Shown here piece by piece: positions 6,002 to 6,996 of a stretch of DNA of 6,996 nucleotides. The notes under the pieces are model-generated. The model saw nothing but the letters and a program-made list of their open reading frames with translations. It had not been told where the DNA came from and ran no database searches. The stretch is from Demequinaceae bacterium (GTDB lineage Bacteria; Actinomycetota; Actinomycetes; Actinomycetales; Demequinaceae). The number at the start of each line of letters is the position of its first letter. The first letter of the stretch is position 1. The stretch spans positions 1-6,996 of the forward strand of contig WTKG01000144.1 of assembly GCA_011524475.1 (NCBI GenBank), read 5' to 3'. The position numbers and the translations under genes are program-made.

Positions 6002-6155
6002 TAGCCGAACTGAAGAGGTCCGTGAGCGCAGGCCCCGCCACTGCCCAGATAGCCACCACAAGACCTGCCGTCATCAAAGTGACTAAGACCCAGCCAGGCA
6101 CGTCCCCTCGATCAGATCGAGCCGCAACAATGCGGCGTTGAATAAAAACTGACAC
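5979..6155 (-). CDS. Small pilin-like membrane protein of the tad locus, +5 Trp variant
   Basis: This 58-residue protein lies between tadC and the TadE-like gene, where actinobacterial loci usually carry the Flp pilin or a small pilin-like protein. GTG 6155 was chosen over ATG 6179: a strong GAAAGGAG lies 7 bases before the GTG, inside the would-be longer reading. The sequence has a basic N-terminus (FIQRRIVAARSDRG), then Gly17 followed by DVPGW, then one hydrophobic helix (about 22-40). A short amphipathic tail follows (PALTDLFSSAIAGVSGP). The size and single N-terminal helix fit a Flp/type IV-like pilin. The residue at +5 after Gly17 is Trp22 where Flp pilins have Glu, and no Tyr follows. 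My recollection is that similar 'RGDVPGW' proteins sit in tad loci of other actinobacteria, but I cannot confirm it. It may be the pilus subunit or an unprocessed accessory membrane peptide. Confidence 0.72.
   Translation of the reverse strand: MSVFIQRRIVAARSDRGDVPGWVLVTLMTAGLVVAIWAVAGPALTDLFSSAIAGVSGP
6121..6136 (-). other. hairpin in the early coding sequence of the pilin-like gene
   Basis: GCCGCA (6121-6126) and TGCGGC (6131-6136) form a perfect 6-base-pair stem with a 4-base loop. On the - strand transcript it lies about 20-35 bases inside the pilin-like coding region. No U-run follows, so it is not a terminator. It could affect mRNA stability or early elongation, or simply reflect Arg/Ala codons. 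Confidence 0.3.
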
Positions 6156-6162
6156 GTTATTT

Positions 6163-6170
6163 CTCCTTTC
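6163..6170 (-). promoter_or_regulatory. ribosome binding site setting the pilin-like start
   Basis: GAAAGGAG on the - strand, 7 bases before GTG 6155. It is the strongest ribosome binding site in the pilus operon, which fits a protein made in larger amounts than its neighbours. It rules against the ATG at 6179, although that ATG overlaps the tadC stop. Confidence 0.7.
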
Positions 6171-6175
6171 GTGTG

Positions 6176-6996
6176 TCATGAAAACCCCAGGCGAATAGCA
6201 AAAATCCCAGGGAATACTGAAAACAGCACCGTCACCGGAAGCACCAAGAAAATGACGGGAACCATCATGGCGATCTCTCTTTTTCCGCCTTCTTCCATAA
6301 GTGAGCGGCGGCCCGCATCGCGTACATCTACTGCTTGCGCCGCAAGCACCTCCGCCACAGGAGTCCCTCTATCGATGGCAGTCGCTAGGGCATCACAGAG
6401 ACGTTTTAACGGAGCAACGTGAGTGTGTTCTCCAAGATCGCGCAACGCATCCGAGACGCTGTGTCCCGCCCGCACGGAGGCAATTACGCCACCTAATTCT
6501 TCAGAAAGCGCCCCACGAGAAACTGCTGTCACTCGCTCAAGTGCGCCATGTACGCTCTCGCCGGCAGTAACAGACAGTGCTAACAAATCGGCAATTGTGG
6601 GAAGTTCCGTAAGAATCGCGGACTCCCGGGCCCGAATCTGACGGGCAAGCCACATGTCGCGTGCAGCGCTCCCGACAACGCCACCAATAAGGACGATAAC
6701 TACTAAAGCTGCGCTTGACGTTCCTGGTCGTGACAACACGGCTACCGCGAATATTCCTCCGACAACGAGCCCAGTCCCGGCCCATACAGCCTGTTCTCGG
6801 CGATAACCATCACTCGTGAGATCACTGCCCGCTCGCCTGAGTCGGGTGGGAAGATCATTGCCAGCAAAGTTCCACACCCTCGCGAGGCTTTCAACACTTG
6901 TGCGCAAGGGGGCACGAAACAGTTGCCCATCCGTACCGGGATATTCACCTGTATGGCCTGAATAGGTGCGCAGGGCCTCCAAGCGCCTTTCTAACG
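6176..6996 (-). CDS. tadC: TadC-like type II secretion F-domain protein, 5' end beyond window
   Basis: This is an inner-membrane platform protein of the Flp pilus machine, predicted to work with TadB and the TadA/CpaF ATPase in pilus extrusion. 272 residues are visible. A TTG at 6982 could start it, but the frame stays open to the right edge (LERR precedes) and AGG lies too close to act as a ribosome binding site. The N-terminal helix expected of TadC is missing, so the gene very likely begins outside. Numbered from the TTG, a cytoplasmic basic stretch (TRLRRAGSDL, 46-55) precedes two hydrophobic segments (about 66-83 and 89-106). The T2SSF domain follows, with its characteristic opening LPTIADLLALSVTAGESVHGAL (127-148) and the later repeat-like DALATAIDRGTPVAEVLAAQA. 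A C-terminal hydrophobic region spans about 236-263. The TGA stop lies 20 bases before the pilin-like GTG. It is probably co-transcribed with all four downstream genes. Confidence 0.88.
   Translation of the reverse strand, partial: LERRLEALRTYSGHTGEYPGTDGQLFRAPLRTSVESLARVWNFAGNDLPTRLRRAGSDLTSDGYRREQAVWAGTGLVVGGIFAVAVLSRPGTSSAALVVIVLIGGVVGSAARDMWLARQIRARESAILTELPTIADLLALSVTAGESVHGALERVTAVSRGALSEELGGVIASVRAGHSVSDALRDLGEHTHVAPLKRLCDALATAIDRGTPVAEVLAAQAVDVRDAGRRSLMEEGGKREIAMMVPVIFLVLPVTVLFSVFPGIFAIRLGFS

Noticed and set aside
1..6996. CRISPR array, insertion sequence, tRNA/rRNA gene or phage-defence module
   Set aside because: No repeated spacer-like units, terminal inverted repeats, transposase, cloverleaf or defence-type protein was found; all but about 150 bases is explained by recognisable genes.

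Overview
The window looks like part of an actinobacterial (high-GC Gram-positive) chromosome. The reasons are a three-gene proton-translocating transhydrogenase (pntAA-pntAB-pntB), an unframeshifted RF2 gene with actinobacterial-type sequence, a CebE-like lipoprotein solute-binding protein, and a tad/Flp pilus locus with actinobacterial-style TadE/TadG-like small proteins. Many starts are GTG or TTG and codons are GC-rich. I cannot place it below phylum from this sequence.

Layout. On the + strand, bases 1-2106 hold the 3' end of pntAA, then pntAB and pntB. They are packed with a 4-base overlap and a direct stop/start abutment, so they are almost certainly one operon. Convergent to it, 12 bases away, is prfB on the - strand (2119-3231). 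A short divergent region (about 3232-3359) separates prfB from a lone sugar-binding lipoprotein on the + strand (3360-4661). That gene is convergent, 8 bases apart, with a - strand pilus operon filling 4670-6996. In transcription order the operon is: a TadC-like inner-membrane platform protein (5' end beyond the right edge), a 58-residue pilin-like protein, a TadE-like pseudopilin, a second TadE/TadF-like pseudopilin, and a TadG-N-like protein. Three of the five starts are corrected here from ribosome binding sites.

How the genes work together. The transhydrogenase couples the proton gradient to hydride transfer between NAD(H) and NADP(H). The pilus operon supplies part of a tad secretion/assembly machine. 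The ATPase (TadA/CpaF), TadB and TadZ would be expected upstream, beyond the right edge, and no prepilin peptidase is seen here. prfB and the binding protein appear to be independent single genes: the binding protein has no permease next to it, and prfB lacks its usual actinobacterial downstream partners ftsE-ftsX-smpB.

I found no RNA gene, insertion sequence, CRISPR array, attachment site or origin. I see no convincing new system. The most interesting element is the small pilin-like protein with tryptophan where prepilins carry the +5 glutamate, sitting beside pseudopilins that keep that glutamate.
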